In this document: piece after piece, positions 25,634 through 35,283 of the stretch
Position numbering within the stretch: the stretch's first letter is position 1
Layout: the number at the start of each line of letters is the position of its first letter
Assembly: GCA_028278625.1 (NCBI GenBank)
Contig: JANQDY010000209.1
Coordinates: forward strand, 1 to 50,458
Length of the DNA stretch: 50,458 nt
Origin: Thermodesulfobacteriota bacterium
Lineage (GTDB): Bacteria; Desulfobacterota; DSM-4660; Desulfatiglandales; Desulfatiglandaceae
Direction of reading: 5' to 3'
The notes under the pieces: generated by a model
Seen by the model: only the letters and a program-made list of their open reading frames with translations
Database searches by the model: none
What the model was told of the DNA's origin: nothing
Translations under genes and position numbers: made by a program

Positions 25634-27430
25634 ATGAAACAGATTCGCAACTTCAGCATCATCGCCCATATTGATCACGGGAAATCGACCCTGGCGGACC
25701 GTATGATCCAGACCACCGGGCTGGTCGAGACACGGGATTTTCGCGATCAACTTCTGGATAGCATGGATATCGAGAGGGAGCGGGGCATTACCATCAAGAG
25801 CCAGGCCATCACACTCCCTTATGTGGACAGCGAAGGCCGGGAATTTGCCTTGAATCTCATCGACACTCCCGGACACGTTGACTTTTCCTATGAGGTTTCC
25901 AGGGCCCTGGCCTCCTGTGAAGGCGTCCTTCTCCTGGTAGATGCGGCCCAGGGCGTTGAAGCCCAGACCATGGCCAATCTGTTTGCCGCAATGGAACACG
26001 ACCTGGAAATCATACCGGTCATCAACAAGATTGACCTGCCCTCAGCGGATGTTGAAAGTGTTAAAGAGCAGATTGAGATGGACCTTGGGCTTGATTCCGA
26101 CCAGGCCATTCTGTGTTCCGCCAAGGAGGGAACCGGCATCGAGGACGTACTGTCGGCCATCGTGAACCGAATTCCGCCCCCCGTGGGAAGTGAAGAAGAT
26201 CCTCTTAGTGCCCTCATCTTTGATGCCCATTACGACCCTTTTCGCGGCACCATTGTGAGTTGCCGGATCTTTAATGGGCGTGTCCGGCCGGGGGATACCA
26301 TTCGGCTCATGAGCAACAATGCCACCTACCGGGTGGAGGAAGTGGGCATTTTCCGATTGCATCGAGAACCCGGAAAATCCCTTTCCGCGGGAGAGGTGGG
26401 ATACATCATTTCCGGCATCAAAACGGTCAGTGACACGCGGATCGGCGACACCATTACGCTTTCCAACAACCCTGCCGCCGCCCCCCTTCCCGGCTTCAAA
26501 GATGTCAAACCGGTGGTCTTTGCCTCCATATATCCGGTGGCCTCCGATGAGTACCGATCCCTGGCGGAAGCACTGGAAAAGTACAAATTGAACGATGCGG
26601 CCCTGATCTTTCAAAAGGACTCATCCGCGGCCCTGGGACTCGGATTTCGTTGCGGATTTCTGGGGCTGCTTCATCTTGAAATCGTTCAGGAACGCCTGGA
26701 AAGGGAGTATGACCAGTCCCTTATCATGACCTCTCCCACGGTGCAATACCGCTTTACCCTCACCAACGGCGATGATGTCACCATTGACAACCCTATCTAC
26801 TACCCGGACCCGGCCACCATTGACAAGGCATTTGAACCGTACATCCGGGCCAGCATCATGATTCCGGAACGATACATGGGTGCCGTGATGGAGCTGTGCC
26901 TTGAACGGCGGGGGACCAATTCGAAGTTTCATTACCCTTCGCCGGGACGAATTGAAATTCAGTTCGATATGCCCCTTGCGGAAGTCATTTATGATTTTTA
27001 CGACAAACTCAAAACCGTCACCCAGGGTTACGGTTCTTTCGATTATGACCTGCTCGATTATCGGGAGAGCGACCTGGTCAAGTTGGACATTTTGTTGAAC
27101 GGGGAAAAGGTGGATGCCCTCTGCCAGATTGTCCACAGGGACGGGGCCCGGGCACGTGCCCTTCAAACCTGCAAACGCCTAAAAGATGAGATTCCCCGCC
27201 ACATGTTTAAGATAGCGATTCAGGGGGCTATCGGCGGCGCCATCATTGCGCGGTCCACGGTCAATGCTTTCAGAAAGGATGTCACGGCCAAATGCTACGG
27301 AGGTGACATCACCAGAAAGAGAAAACTGCTTGAAAAGCAGAAAAAAGGGAAGAAGCGAATGAAAATGGTTGGCTCCGTGACGGTTCCCCAGAGCGCTTTC
27401 GTGGCGGTCCTGAAATCAGACGACAATTGA
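25634..27430 (+). CDS. lepA: Elongation factor 4 (LepA)
   Basis: 598-aa translational GTPase. G1 is AHIDHGKST (residues 10-18), G2 region RERGITIKSQ, G3 DTPGHVDF, G4 NKIDLPSAD. The C-terminal EF4 domain ends with KGKKRMKMVGSVTVPQSAF, which is diagnostic for LepA. It acts on the ribosome in initiation/back-translocation under stress; family function is established, details in this organism are not. The length is normal. It overlaps the start of hemW by four bases. Confidence 0.97.
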   Translation: MKQIRNFSIIAHIDHGKSTLADRMIQTTGLVETRDFRDQLLDSMDIERERGITIKSQAITLPYVDSEGREFALNLIDTPGHVDFSYEVSRALASCEGVLLLVDAAQGVEAQTMANLFAAMEHDLEIIPVINKIDLPSADVESVKEQIEMDLGLDSDQAILCSAKEGTGIEDVLSAIVNRIPPPVGSEEDPLSALIFDAHYDPFRGTIVSCRIFNGRVRPGDTIRLMSNNATYRVEEVGIFRLHREPGKSLSAGEVGYIISGIKTVSDTRIGDTITLSNNPAAAPLPGFKDVKPVVFASIYPVASDEYRSLAEALEKYKLNDAALIFQKDSSAALGLGFRCGFLGLLHLEIVQERLEREYDQSLIMTSPTVQYRFTLTNGDDVTIDNPIYYPDPATIDKAFEPYIRASIMIPERYMGAVMELCLERRGTNSKFHYPSPGRIEIQFDMPLAEVIYDFYDKLKTVTQGYGSFDYDLLDYRESDLVKLDILLNGEKVDALCQIVHRDGARARALQTCKRLKDEIPRHMFKIAIQGAIGGAIIARSTVNAFRKDVTAKCYGGDITRKRKLLEKQKKGKKRMKMVGSVTVPQSAFVAVLKSDDN

Positions 27431-28536
27431 CAAGCCCCGGCCTCTACGTTCACGTTCCTTTCTGCCGCAGCAAGTGCCCCTATTGCGGCTTCTATTCAAT
27501 TCCGTCCCGAGCCCCCGTCGGCCAATGGCTTGAGGGTCTTGAAAGGGAAATTCTCCTCACCAAAGGGCAATTTGATTCTTATGATACCCTGTATCTGGGC
27601 GGCGGAACACCTTCCTTTTTGGACCGTTCGAGCCTAAAAAGGGTATTGTCGCTGCTTCGGACCCACTATCCTCTGACCCAAAATGCGGAAATCACCCTTG
27701 AGGCAAATCCATGTGATGTGAACCTTGATAAAGCACACTTCTTTAAATCCCTTGGCGTCAACCGAATCAACCTGGGCGTACAATCCTTTGAGGACCGGGT
27801 GCTCCGATTTCTGGGGCGCGGGCACTCATCGGAAGATGCCGAAAATGCCATTTCGTACCTGCGATCGGCCGGCTTTTGGAATATCGGGCTGGACCTGATA
27901 TACGGATTTGGGGCGCAACCCATGAAAGAGTGGATTGCCACCCTCAAAAAGGGACTTTCATTTGAACCGGAGCACCTCTCCTGCTACCAACTGACCATGG
28001 AAAAAGGAACGGTCTTTGGGCGGAACCCGGAAAAAAAGGCTCGGATTGCCCTCCCAGAAAAAATCGCCGCGGCCCATTTTCTGGCAACCGCCGCGTTTCT
28101 TGAAAACAACGGGTACATTCACTATGAGGTCTCCAACTTTGCAAGGGGTAAGGCATTCGAGTCCCGTCACAACCGAAAATACTGGCAGCATATTCCCTAT
28201 CTGGGATTGGGCCCTTCAGCCCACAGCTTTGATGGCAAAAAAAGATGGTGGCAGGTCCGCTCCGTCAGGAAATACTGTCATGCCCTGGATAGGGGCCGAT
28301 TACCCGTTCTGGGCAGTGAAACGCTCACCCAAAAGCAGCACCATCTGGAATACCTGGCGCTCGGTTTAAGAACCCGAAACGGTGTTCTTCTTGAAAAGCT
28401 CCCCTCCGTATCCCGAAAAGCGCTTTTCATGCTCCAAAAAGAGGGGTTTTTGAAGATGAAAAATGGCAAAGCCGTACCAACCAGGCGGGGTTATCTCATG
28501 GCGGACCATCTCCCTCTATGGTTGTCTCCTTCATGA
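27427..28536 (+). CDS. hemW: Radical SAM heme chaperone HemW
   Basis: 369-aa radical SAM protein. The cluster-binding cysteines are C13, C17 and C20 in CRSKCPYCGF, followed by YLGGGTPSFLD and NRINLGVQSFED. The C-terminal HemW domain is present (YEVSNFARGK, RHNRKYWQHIPYLGLGPSAHS). These match HemW, a heme-trafficking relative of coproporphyrinogen III dehydrogenase HemN. Older annotation would call it oxygen-independent coproporphyrinogen oxidase. The start is TTG at 27427, overlapping the lepA stop (TTGA); translational coupling is likely. Confidence 0.93.
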   Translation: MTSPGLYVHVPFCRSKCPYCGFYSIPSRAPVGQWLEGLEREILLTKGQFDSYDTLYLGGGTPSFLDRSSLKRVLSLLRTHYPLTQNAEITLEANPCDVNLDKAHFFKSLGVNRINLGVQSFEDRVLRFLGRGHSSEDAENAISYLRSAGFWNIGLDLIYGFGAQPMKEWIATLKKGLSFEPEHLSCYQLTMEKGTVFGRNPEKKARIALPEKIAAAHFLATAAFLENNGYIHYEVSNFARGKAFESRHNRKYWQHIPYLGLGPSAHSFDGKKRWWQVRSVRKYCHALDRGRLPVLGSETLTQKQHHLEYLALGLRTRNGVLLEKLPSVSRKALFMLQKEGFLKMKNGKAVPTRRGYLMADHLPLWLSPS

Positions 28537-28539
28537 CGC

Positions 28540-29685
28540 TCAACCCAGCCCTTTTAGAACGCCGCAGATTTCATGACCGAACTGCTCCCGCTGCCAGTTT
28601 TTGATTTCCATGATCTCCTCCATGTCCTCGGGAACGTCGGGGTTTGAAAGGGCCAGGGTTTTTGCCTGAGCATTGGTGCAGATCAGTGCCGGATCCACGC
28701 CCATCTCATTGCCGCGCTGATCCCGCCATTGTTTGAGACGCTTTACCCGCTCTCCCACTTTTGCACCGATTCGTTCAGGCCTTTTTCGCGGATAGGCGGG
28801 AAGCTTATCTTCAGGAACCCGCAATGCACGACAGATGGTTTTTAAAAGAGCAGCGCCCATTTGATCCGCCTGTTTACGGCTCAGCCCCCGGATGCTGACA
28901 AGGTCGTTCCGGTTGACCGGTTTTTGCTTTGCCAATGCCATTACCTGGGCATTTCCGATCACCTTGAAGAGAGGGACATCCCTTCGCCGGGCAATCTGAT
29001 CTCTGTATTCAAGGAGTGCTTCCAGAACAGCCAGACTTCGACCATCCAGTTTTCCCGCGCCGCTGAATCTCAAGAAAAGCGGCTCGTCCACCGGTTCGGC
29101 GCTTCGCACGGTGGTCTGGAGTTGGCATTCCTCATTCACAAAGGATAGACGGCCCGTTTTCTTAAGGGCCTCACGCAAATCGTTCGCCAAAGGAATCAGA
29201 TAACAGGTATCGTGGACCGCATATTGCAGCATGGGTGCCGGCAAGGGGCGTCGGGACCAGTCTTTTTTCTGATATTTCTTCTTAAGGGTTATGCCGAGCC
29301 GCTCCTTTAAAAGGCTGGCAAGTCCGATATCTTTCAACCCCAGAAATCGGGCGGCAATCTGCGTGTCGAAAAGGGCGTTTACGTTAATCTTAAAGTCCCT
29401 GTGGAGGGACCTGATATCATAGTCCGCCCCATGAAAGATTTTCAAGATCTCAAAAGAGGTGAAGATGGGCAAAAGAGGGGAAAGGTCATTCACCGCCAGC
29501 GTATCCACAAGTATGTTTTTCGTGGGTGTTGAAAACTGTAGCAGGCAGACCTTTTCACGATAATGAAACATGGAGTCCGCTTCCAAATCGACTCCGACGG
29601 CTGGCTCATCTTTAAGAATTCCGACGATTTCAAAAAGCGTATTCGGGCTTTCCACGAACAGGTAATCCCGATCTTCATCAACCAT
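28540..29685 (-). CDS. rnd: Ribonuclease D
   Basis: 381-aa 3'-5' exoribonuclease. The DEDDy exonuclease residues are seen in VGVDLEADSMFHY (D and E), FHGADYDIRSL (D) and YAVHDTCYLIPL (Y and D). An HRDC domain follows at about residues 205-285 (LLEYRDQIARRRDVPLFKV). It trims tRNA precursors and other small RNAs in the cytoplasm. AAGGAG lies 6 bases before the ATG. It converges with hemW, with only 3 bases between stops, and diverges from the MBL gene at 29826. Confidence 0.93.
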   Translation of the reverse strand: MVDEDRDYLFVESPNTLFEIVGILKDEPAVGVDLEADSMFHYREKVCLLQFSTPTKNILVDTLAVNDLSPLLPIFTSFEILKIFHGADYDIRSLHRDFKINVNALFDTQIAARFLGLKDIGLASLLKERLGITLKKKYQKKDWSRRPLPAPMLQYAVHDTCYLIPLANDLREALKKTGRLSFVNEECQLQTTVRSAEPVDEPLFLRFSGAGKLDGRSLAVLEALLEYRDQIARRRDVPLFKVIGNAQVMALAKQKPVNRNDLVSIRGLSRKQADQMGAALLKTICRALRVPEDKLPAYPRKRPERIGAKVGERVKRLKQWRDQRGNEMGVDPALICTNAQAKTLALSNPDVPEDMEEIMEIKNWQREQFGHEICGVLKGLG

Positions 29686-29715
29686 TCAATTCTCCTTATC
29701 CTCACCCCTAAATCC

Positions 29716-29744
29716 TTGACATTGCCCGTTTGTCCTTTTATTTT
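29716..29744 (+). promoter_or_regulatory. Promoter of the MBL hydrolase/LysR pair
   Basis: A perfect TTGACA (29716-29721) is followed after 17 bases by TATTTT (29739-29744) in the gap between divergent rnd and MBL genes, about 80 bases before the MBL start. Confidence 0.5.
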
Positions 29745-29825
29745 ACCGAATCAGCAAATGAGTGTCCACCCATTAATCATTTGGGGGGCACTACCCGTTT
29801 CCGACCTAGAAATAAGGGATTTTTT

Positions 29826-30485
29826 ATGAAACTCAGTGAAAACCTCCATTTCTTCCCATGGAACAATCCATCGGCAAATAACTGCAACACCTATTTTATC
29901 AACGGAGAAAAAAAGATCCTGGTGGACCCGGGGCATTTCCATCTCTTCGGCCATGTTCGGGACCATCTCAACCAGCTGTCTCTCACCCCCGGTGATGTGG
30001 ACATGGTACTCATCACCCACGGGCATCCGGACCACATGGAGGGGGTCAGGGCCTTTCTTAACACCGATACCCTTATCGCCCTTCACGGCTCAGAGATGAC
30101 GTTCATTGAATCCGTTGCGCCCCATTATGGCGAAGCATTGGGCATAAAAGACTTTCAACCGGACATACTGCTCAAGGAAGGGATTCTTGAAATCGGCGAC
30201 ACGACTTTTCAGGTGATTCATACGCCGGGCCATTCTCCCGGTTCCGTCTGCCTCTATCTGCCAGACCAACAGGTCCTCTTCACCGGGGACGTGGTCTTCA
30301 ATCAGGGGATCGGCAGAACCGACCTCCCCGGCGGAAACGGACGCGAACTCAAAGAGAGCATCAAAAGGATATCACGGCTTGACGTTTCCCTTTTGCTCAC
30401 CGGCCACGGCAATGTGGTGTCGGGTCGCGACGCAGTGGCGGAAAACTTCAAAATGATTGAAGATTACTGGTTTGCCTACCTCTAA
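29826..30485 (+). CDS. MBL-fold metallo-hydrolase
   Basis: 219-aa metallo-beta-lactamase-fold protein. The motif THGHPDH is at residues 64-70, with TPGHSPGS, FTGDVVF and LTGHG giving the other metal ligands. It is soluble with no signal peptide; the substrate is unknown. The start ATG at 29826 has AAGGGA about 9 bases upstream; a longer reading from 29730 is possible but unsupported. It is probably cotranscribed with the LysR-type regulator, which starts 16 bases after its stop. Confidence 0.85.
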   Translation: MKLSENLHFFPWNNPSANNCNTYFINGEKKILVDPGHFHLFGHVRDHLNQLSLTPGDVDMVLITHGHPDHMEGVRAFLNTDTLIALHGSEMTFIESVAPHYGEALGIKDFQPDILLKEGILEIGDTTFQVIHTPGHSPGSVCLYLPDQQVLFTGDVVFNQGIGRTDLPGGNGRELKESIKRISRLDVSLLLTGHGNVVSGRDAVAENFKMIEDYWFAYL

Positions 30486-30501
30486 TCCAATTGGATCATC
30501 A

Positions 30502-31434
30502 ATGCCCCTTATCGACTTCGACCTGCGCCAGCTGGAAATCTTCGTCAAAATCGTCGATCTCAAAAGCTTTTCAAAAGCCGCCAAGGCCGTTTTTCTCGCA
30601 CAGGCATCCGTGAGTGAGAGGATCGCGACCCTTGAAAAGATGGTGGGCGTAAGACTCCTGGACCGCCTCGGCAGGGAGGTGACGCCCACCAAAGCTGGGG
30701 AGCTTCTCTATAAAAACGCCGTCTTACTCCTGGATATGAAGCATACGGCCTGCCTCGAAATGGAGCAGTTCATGGGAATCAGGCGGGGTGAGATTCACCT
30801 GGGCGGCAGCACGATTCCCGGCGAGTATATCCTTCCTAAAATCATCGGCCTTTTCTGTCGGGAATACCCGTTAATCTCCGTGAATCTCTCTGTTGCGGAT
30901 TCCGTGGACATTGAAACAAGGGTTTCAAACGGTATTCTCGAATTGGGCGTGATCGGTTCCAAAACCACCAAGAAGAATCTTCTCTGCCATGAGCTTTGGG
31001 CCGATGAGCTGGTGGTGGCCATCCCCAGTGGGCATCCATGGGCCGAGAGAGAATCGATTTCTCTGGAGGCCCTCTTAGAGGAGCCCTTCATATTTCGGGA
31101 ACGGGGGTCAGGGACCTTTAAGATTTTTGACAGGTATCTTAAATCCAGAAACACCGAAGGTCTGAGTGCCTTGAAACCAGTGGCCCGGTTCGGAACTTCC
31201 ACGGCGGTCAAAGAGGGGATCAAGGGGGGGGTGGGGATTTCAATCCTCTCATCCCGTGCCATTGAGACGGAACTGTCGCTTGGGGTACTCAAGGCACTCA
31301 CCATTGAAAACCTTCCCATGCACCGGCGCTTCTACCTCCTTCGTGATAAACGGAGGGTTTCTTCGCCCCTTTCCATGGCCCTGCACGATTTTCTGCTCAA
31401 ATCCTCAAGGGAAAAAGAGGACCCATCGGAATGA
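30502..31434 (+). CDS. LysR-family regulator, selenium-metabolism-associated type
   Basis: 310-aa LysR-type transcriptional regulator. The N-terminal winged helix-turn-helix is at about residues 8-66 (QLEIFVKIVDLKSFSKAAKA, then RLLDRLGREVTPTKAGELL), and the C-terminal substrate domain includes GGSTIPGEYILPKIIGLF. That pattern matches what I recall as the selenium-metabolism-associated LysR group of Desulfobacterota, often called YeiE-like, though no selenium gene is in this window. The preferred start is ATG 30502; an upstream in-frame ATG at 30457 lies inside the MBL gene. It converges with metG with no gap between stops. Target genes cannot be named from the sequence. Confidence 0.87.
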   Translation: MPLIDFDLRQLEIFVKIVDLKSFSKAAKAVFLAQASVSERIATLEKMVGVRLLDRLGREVTPTKAGELLYKNAVLLLDMKHTACLEMEQFMGIRRGEIHLGGSTIPGEYILPKIIGLFCREYPLISVNLSVADSVDIETRVSNGILELGVIGSKTTKKNLLCHELWADELVVAIPSGHPWAERESISLEALLEEPFIFRERGSGTFKIFDRYLKSRNTEGLSALKPVARFGTSTAVKEGIKGGVGISILSSRAIETELSLGVLKALTIENLPMHRRFYLLRDKRRVSSPLSMALHDFLLKSSREKEDPSE

Positions 31435-33363
31435 TCATTTCACTTTGGCCCCCGGCACGGTTTCCGAGTCCGGCGTGATCAGGTGCAAACCGTTTTTATC
31501 TCCCGCGGCCAATAGCATCCCCTGGGACTCAACGCCCATCAGTTTCACCGGTTCCAGGTTGGCCACCAGCAACACCTGTTTACCAACGAGGGTCTCCTTC
31601 CGGTAGTGCTCTTTGATGCCCGCAACCACCGTTCGTTCCTCACCCGTATCCACGGTGAGCTTTAGAAGCCTGTCCGAGCCCGGAATCTCCTCCGCCGCCA
31701 CGATGACACCGATGCGAAGGTCCAGCTTTTGAAAATCCTTGAAACTGATGGTGCTGGGCGTCTCTGTTTTGCCGGCTTTCACTTTCTTCGCCGTTTCTTT
31801 TCCCGTCATCTGCGGCGACCGTTTCTCCTTTTTCTTCAGATCGATACGGGGAAACAGGCCTGGGGCCTTCCTGATGGCATGGGAAGGTTTTTCACTGCCC
31901 CAGTGTTTGAGTTTTCCGAGGCGACAGTCGTCCCCTCGGTCGGTGAGGCTCAATTGCTCCTGAATTTTTTCGGCGGATCCGGGCATGAAAGGCCACACCA
32001 GCCCGGAAACGATTCGAAGGGTTTCAAAAATATGGCAAATAACCGTTTTAAGCCGTTCCGGGTCCTTTTTGGCCAGAACCCAGGGGGCCATCTGGTCAAT
32101 ATATTTATTGACCCGTGAAATAACATCCCAAACGGCCATGAGTGCCTTGTGAAAGGCCAGCCCATTCATATGATCGCTGTAGGTTTCGATCAATTCGATG
32201 GCACTGTTCTTAAGGGCTTCATCTTCTTCCGCCACCGTGCCGACATCGGGAAGCACACCGTCAAAGTATTTGTGTACCATGGTCAGGCTGCGGCTCACCA
32301 GGTTGCCCAGATCGTTGGCCAGATCCGCATTGAGCCTTTGTACCAGCGCTTTTTCGGTGAATTCCGAGTCGAGGCCGAACGCCATTTCCCGCATGACAAA
32401 GTACCTGAAGGGGTCCAGGCCATAGATATCCACCAGTTTCAGGGGCTCAACAACATTCCCAACACTCTTGCTCATCTTTCCCGCATCAATCTTCCAATAG
32501 CCGTGCACATTCAGATGCCGGTACGGTTCGATGCCCGCGGATTTAAGCATACAGGGCCAGTAGATGCCGTGGGGCTTTAAGATATCTTTGGCAATGATGT
32601 GCTGGGCCACCGGCCAGAATTCCTGAAAGGGGGTCCCTGCGGGATATTCCAGGGCGGAAACATAGTTGATCAGGGCATCAAACCAGACATAGGTAACAAA
32701 ATCCTCATCAAAAGGAAGCGTGATTCCCCATTCGAGGCGCGATTTGGGACGGGAAATGCAGAGATCTTCCAAAGGTTCAGACAAAAAGGAAAGGACTTCA
32801 TTCTTGTATCTTTCAGGTCTGATGAAGCCCGGGTTTTTCCTGATATGCTCAATCAGCCATTCCTGGTATCGGCTCATGCGGAAAAAATAGTTGGCTTCCT
32901 TGATGACATCGGGCTCCGTTTGATGATCCGGGCATTTTCCGTCCACCAGCTCTTTTTCAGTGTAAAAGCGTTCACAGCCGAAACAGTAAAGGCCTTCATA
33001 TTCACTGAAATAGATATCACCCTTTTCTTTGACCAGGCTGAGAATCCTTCGCACCGTCTCCTGGTGATAGCCGTCCGTGGTTCGAATAAAGGCGCTGTTT
33101 CCAATATTCAACCGGGGCCAGAGGTCTCTGAACATGCCACTGATGCGATCCGTATATTCCTTGGGGCTCTGGCCGGCATCCAGGGCGGCCTTCACAATCT
33201 TGTCCCCGTGCTCATCGGTACCCGTTAGAAAGAAGGTCTTTTGCCCGGCCAATATGTGGAAACGATTCAGTACATCCGCCACAATGGTCGTGTAGGCATG
33301 ACCGATGTGCGGCTCCGCGTTTACGTAATATATGGGTGTTGTGATATAGAATTTTTCTGGCAC
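31435..33363 (-). CDS. metG: Methionyl-tRNA synthetase
   Basis: 642-aa class I aminoacyl-tRNA synthetase. HIGH is at residues 19-22 and KMSKS at about 300. The zinc insertion carries CFGCERF and GKCPDH, so the ligand set is C-C-C-H rather than four cysteines. A C-terminal tRNA-binding (OB-fold) domain is fused from about residue 540 (KLDLRIGVIVAAEEIPGSDR, VANLEPVKLMGVESQGML). The start is GTG, 3 bases after the ricT stop. It is the last gene of the tmk-holB-ricT-metG block, an arrangement found widely in bacteria. Confidence 0.97.
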   Translation of the reverse strand: MPEKFYITTPIYYVNAEPHIGHAYTTIVADVLNRFHILAGQKTFFLTGTDEHGDKIVKAALDAGQSPKEYTDRISGMFRDLWPRLNIGNSAFIRTTDGYHQETVRRILSLVKEKGDIYFSEYEGLYCFGCERFYTEKELVDGKCPDHQTEPDVIKEANYFFRMSRYQEWLIEHIRKNPGFIRPERYKNEVLSFLSEPLEDLCISRPKSRLEWGITLPFDEDFVTYVWFDALINYVSALEYPAGTPFQEFWPVAQHIIAKDILKPHGIYWPCMLKSAGIEPYRHLNVHGYWKIDAGKMSKSVGNVVEPLKLVDIYGLDPFRYFVMREMAFGLDSEFTEKALVQRLNADLANDLGNLVSRSLTMVHKYFDGVLPDVGTVAEEDEALKNSAIELIETYSDHMNGLAFHKALMAVWDVISRVNKYIDQMAPWVLAKKDPERLKTVICHIFETLRIVSGLVWPFMPGSAEKIQEQLSLTDRGDDCRLGKLKHWGSEKPSHAIRKAPGLFPRIDLKKKEKRSPQMTGKETAKKVKAGKTETPSTISFKDFQKLDLRIGVIVAAEEIPGSDRLLKLTVDTGEERTVVAGIKEHYRKETLVGKQVLLVANLEPVKLMGVESQGMLLAAGDKNGLHLITPDSETVPGAKVK

Positions 33364-33366
33364 CGC

Positions 33367-34221
33367 TTACTGTTTACTCCTTTTCTTGGATTTCTTTTTC
33401 TTGAAAAAGCGTTCTTTCGGGTTTGAGAGGGCCTTGATTTCCCCGGCCTCCACTTCAATTTCCCCTTCCGACCCCAGGGAAACCGTTACCGTCTCCTTAA
33501 AGACGTTCTGGCGAATCACCTTCCCGTCCCCTTCTTTTGTGGTCACCTTCTTTCCTATGCGGGGCAGCTTTTTCTTGGCCTGCTCATAAAATTTGTCCTC
33601 ATAGGTCAGACAGCACATGAGCCTGCCGCACATTCCGGATATTTTACTGGGGTTGAGGGAGATATTCTGCTTTTTGGCCATTTTAATGGTAACCGGGGCG
33701 AAAGTGTTCAAAAATGTGGAACAGCAAAGGGGTCGTCCACAGGTTCCCAGGCCCCCGACCATTTTCGCCTGATGGCGAACACCGATTTGCCGCATTTCGA
33801 TCCGCGTTCTGAATCTCCCCACCAGATCTTTCACCAGCTGTCTGAAATCGACCCGCCCATCCGCCGTGAAATAGATAATGGTCTTGCTCCCATCAAACCG
33901 TTTCTCCACCGAAACGATGCTCATGGGGACGGACCGGTCTTTTACCTTCTGATAACAAAAGTCATAAACGTCCTTTTCAAGCCGGCAATCCCTTTCGTAG
34001 CGGTCGATCTCTTCCAGTGTGGCCACCCGGAAAACTTTTTTCAGTTTTCGATCGGATCCTTCTTTCGGTTCATTCTGAGGTTCCGTACAGACACACCCCA
34101 CTGCCGGACCCTCTTCCGTAACCACCATCACTTTGTCGCCCTTCTTAAGGACAAAGTGTCCGCAATCGAAATCGTAGACTTTCCCTGATTCCCTGAACTG
34201 GATACCAACGTACTTGCTCAT
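33367..34221 (-). CDS. ricT: PSP1-domain regulatory iron-sulfur protein RicT
   Basis: 284-aa PSP1-domain protein of the RicT/YaaT family. It contains GTCGRPLCC and GMCGRLMCC, a set of cysteines that bind a 4Fe-4S cluster in the Bacillus protein, and ends in a lysine-rich tail (FFKKKKSKKRSK). In Bacillus it works with RicA and RicF in mRNA processing control; whether those partners exist here is unknown. It lies between holB and metG as in many genomes. The region upstream of its ATG has no Shine-Dalgarno sequence but a 7-base tandem repeat. Confidence 0.9.
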   Translation of the reverse strand: MSKYVGIQFRESGKVYDFDCGHFVLKKGDKVMVVTEEGPAVGCVCTEPQNEPKEGSDRKLKKVFRVATLEEIDRYERDCRLEKDVYDFCYQKVKDRSVPMSIVSVEKRFDGSKTIIYFTADGRVDFRQLVKDLVGRFRTRIEMRQIGVRHQAKMVGGLGTCGRPLCCSTFLNTFAPVTIKMAKKQNISLNPSKISGMCGRLMCCLTYEDKFYEQAKKKLPRIGKKVTTKEGDGKVIRQNVFKETVTVSLGSEGEIEVEAGEIKALSNPKERFFKKKKSKKRSKQ

Positions 34222-34222
34222 G

Positions 34223-34250
34223 TTCTTGGTTCTTGACTCTTGGCTCTTGG
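34223..34250 (-). repeat. Four-copy heptanucleotide tandem repeat before ricT
   Basis: On the plus strand the units are TTCTTGG, TTCTTGA, CTCTTGG and CTCTTGG, followed by TTTTT. Read on the coding strand they are CCAAGAG/CCAAGAA-type units that end directly before the ricT ATG and fill the whole 32-base gap after the holB stop. AAGAG or AAGAA inside the units is the only possible ribosome-binding sequence. Confidence 0.85.
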
Positions 34251-34253
34251 TTT

Positions 34254-35276
34254 TTAGTTCAAACCCAGTTTTTGTAATTTCAGCACGGTATTTGACAGCA
34301 CCAACGCCGTATTCCGCAGACGGTGCAAATCCTTGACCGCGTCATCCACCGTTCGAAAGCTCTTAATAAGGTTTTCCACCGACAGCCGGGACCCTGCCTT
34401 CGTCAGTTGATCCGCATAATCGTCATTCATTAGGAACTTAAGAGGCGCGCCCGACCGAATGATCAGAAGATCACGATAACAGGATGCCCAGACGGAAAGC
34501 ATGTCAAATAACCCCGCATTCTTGTTTCCCTCCTGATCCAGACCCGCACGGTTTTCCTTGGCGCTTAGAACCGCCACATCCAGCGCTTCACCGCCGGAGC
34601 ACCTGTAAAGCCCAAAGAGCTTCTCTAGCCACGCCCGCCGCTTATCCAGGAAATCACTGGCGCTCATTGTGATGGCCCGTCCCAGGCTGCCGTCGGCGGC
34701 TTTGGCCAGCACTGCCGCGGAAGACCTGTCCAAACCGGACCTTTTGCCCAGCTGTTCGATGATTTCCCTCGGGTTAAGGGGTCTGAAGGAAACACGCTGG
34801 CACCGAGATACGATGGTCGGCAGAAGATCCCGGGGCTCGGCCGCATGGAGTATAAAGATATTCGCGGGCGGCGGTTCCTCAAGGGTTTTCAGAAAGGCAT
34901 TGGCGGCTTCGCCGGTCATGGCCTCCGCCCTGCGGATCACGCACACCCGGTATCCCCCTGAATAAGGTGCGTATCCCAGATTTCGATTCAATTCCCTGAT
35001 CTGCTCTATCTTGATATTCTGGCCGTCAGGTTCTATGGACATAAAATCCGGGAAATTTCCTCCCAGGATCTTTTTGCAGGACGCGCACGTACCGCAACCG
35101 TCAAACCCTTTTGGGGCTTGGCAGTTGAGGGTCATGGTAAAGGCTTTGGCGGCGCTGGTCTTTCCGACTCCCGCGATACCCGTAAACAGATAAGCGTGCG
35201 GCACCCTTTTCCTTCGCACGACGTTTTCAAGCAGGTGCTTGGCCTTTTCCTGACCGATGATTTCTCGAAAAAACAT
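34254..35276 (-). CDS. holB: DNA polymerase III subunit delta'
   Basis: 340-aa clamp-loader AAA+ protein. The P loop GIAGVGKTSAAK (about residue 34), a zinc-binding cysteine set (CQAPKGFDGCGTCASCKK), and the SRC motif in TIVSRCQRVSF are present. Delta' subunits of some bacteria lack a working P loop; this one looks complete, more like DnaX, but the length and its place next to tmk favour HolB. It is needed to load the sliding clamp in replication. It follows tmk by 7 bases. Confidence 0.92.
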   Translation of the reverse strand: MFFREIIGQEKAKHLLENVVRRKRVPHAYLFTGIAGVGKTSAAKAFTMTLNCQAPKGFDGCGTCASCKKILGGNFPDFMSIEPDGQNIKIEQIRELNRNLGYAPYSGGYRVCVIRRAEAMTGEAANAFLKTLEEPPPANIFILHAAEPRDLLPTIVSRCQRVSFRPLNPREIIEQLGKRSGLDRSSAAVLAKAADGSLGRAITMSASDFLDKRRAWLEKLFGLYRCSGGEALDVAVLSAKENRAGLDQEGNKNAGLFDMLSVWASCYRDLLIIRSGAPLKFLMNDDYADQLTKAGSRLSVENLIKSFRTVDDAVKDLHRLRNTALVLSNTVLKLQKLGLN

Positions 35277-35283
35277 CAGGGTT

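Noticed and set aside
34223..34256. CRISPR-like array at the heptanucleotide repeat
   Set aside because: Units are 7 bases, directly adjoining, with no spacers; this is a simple tandem repeat.
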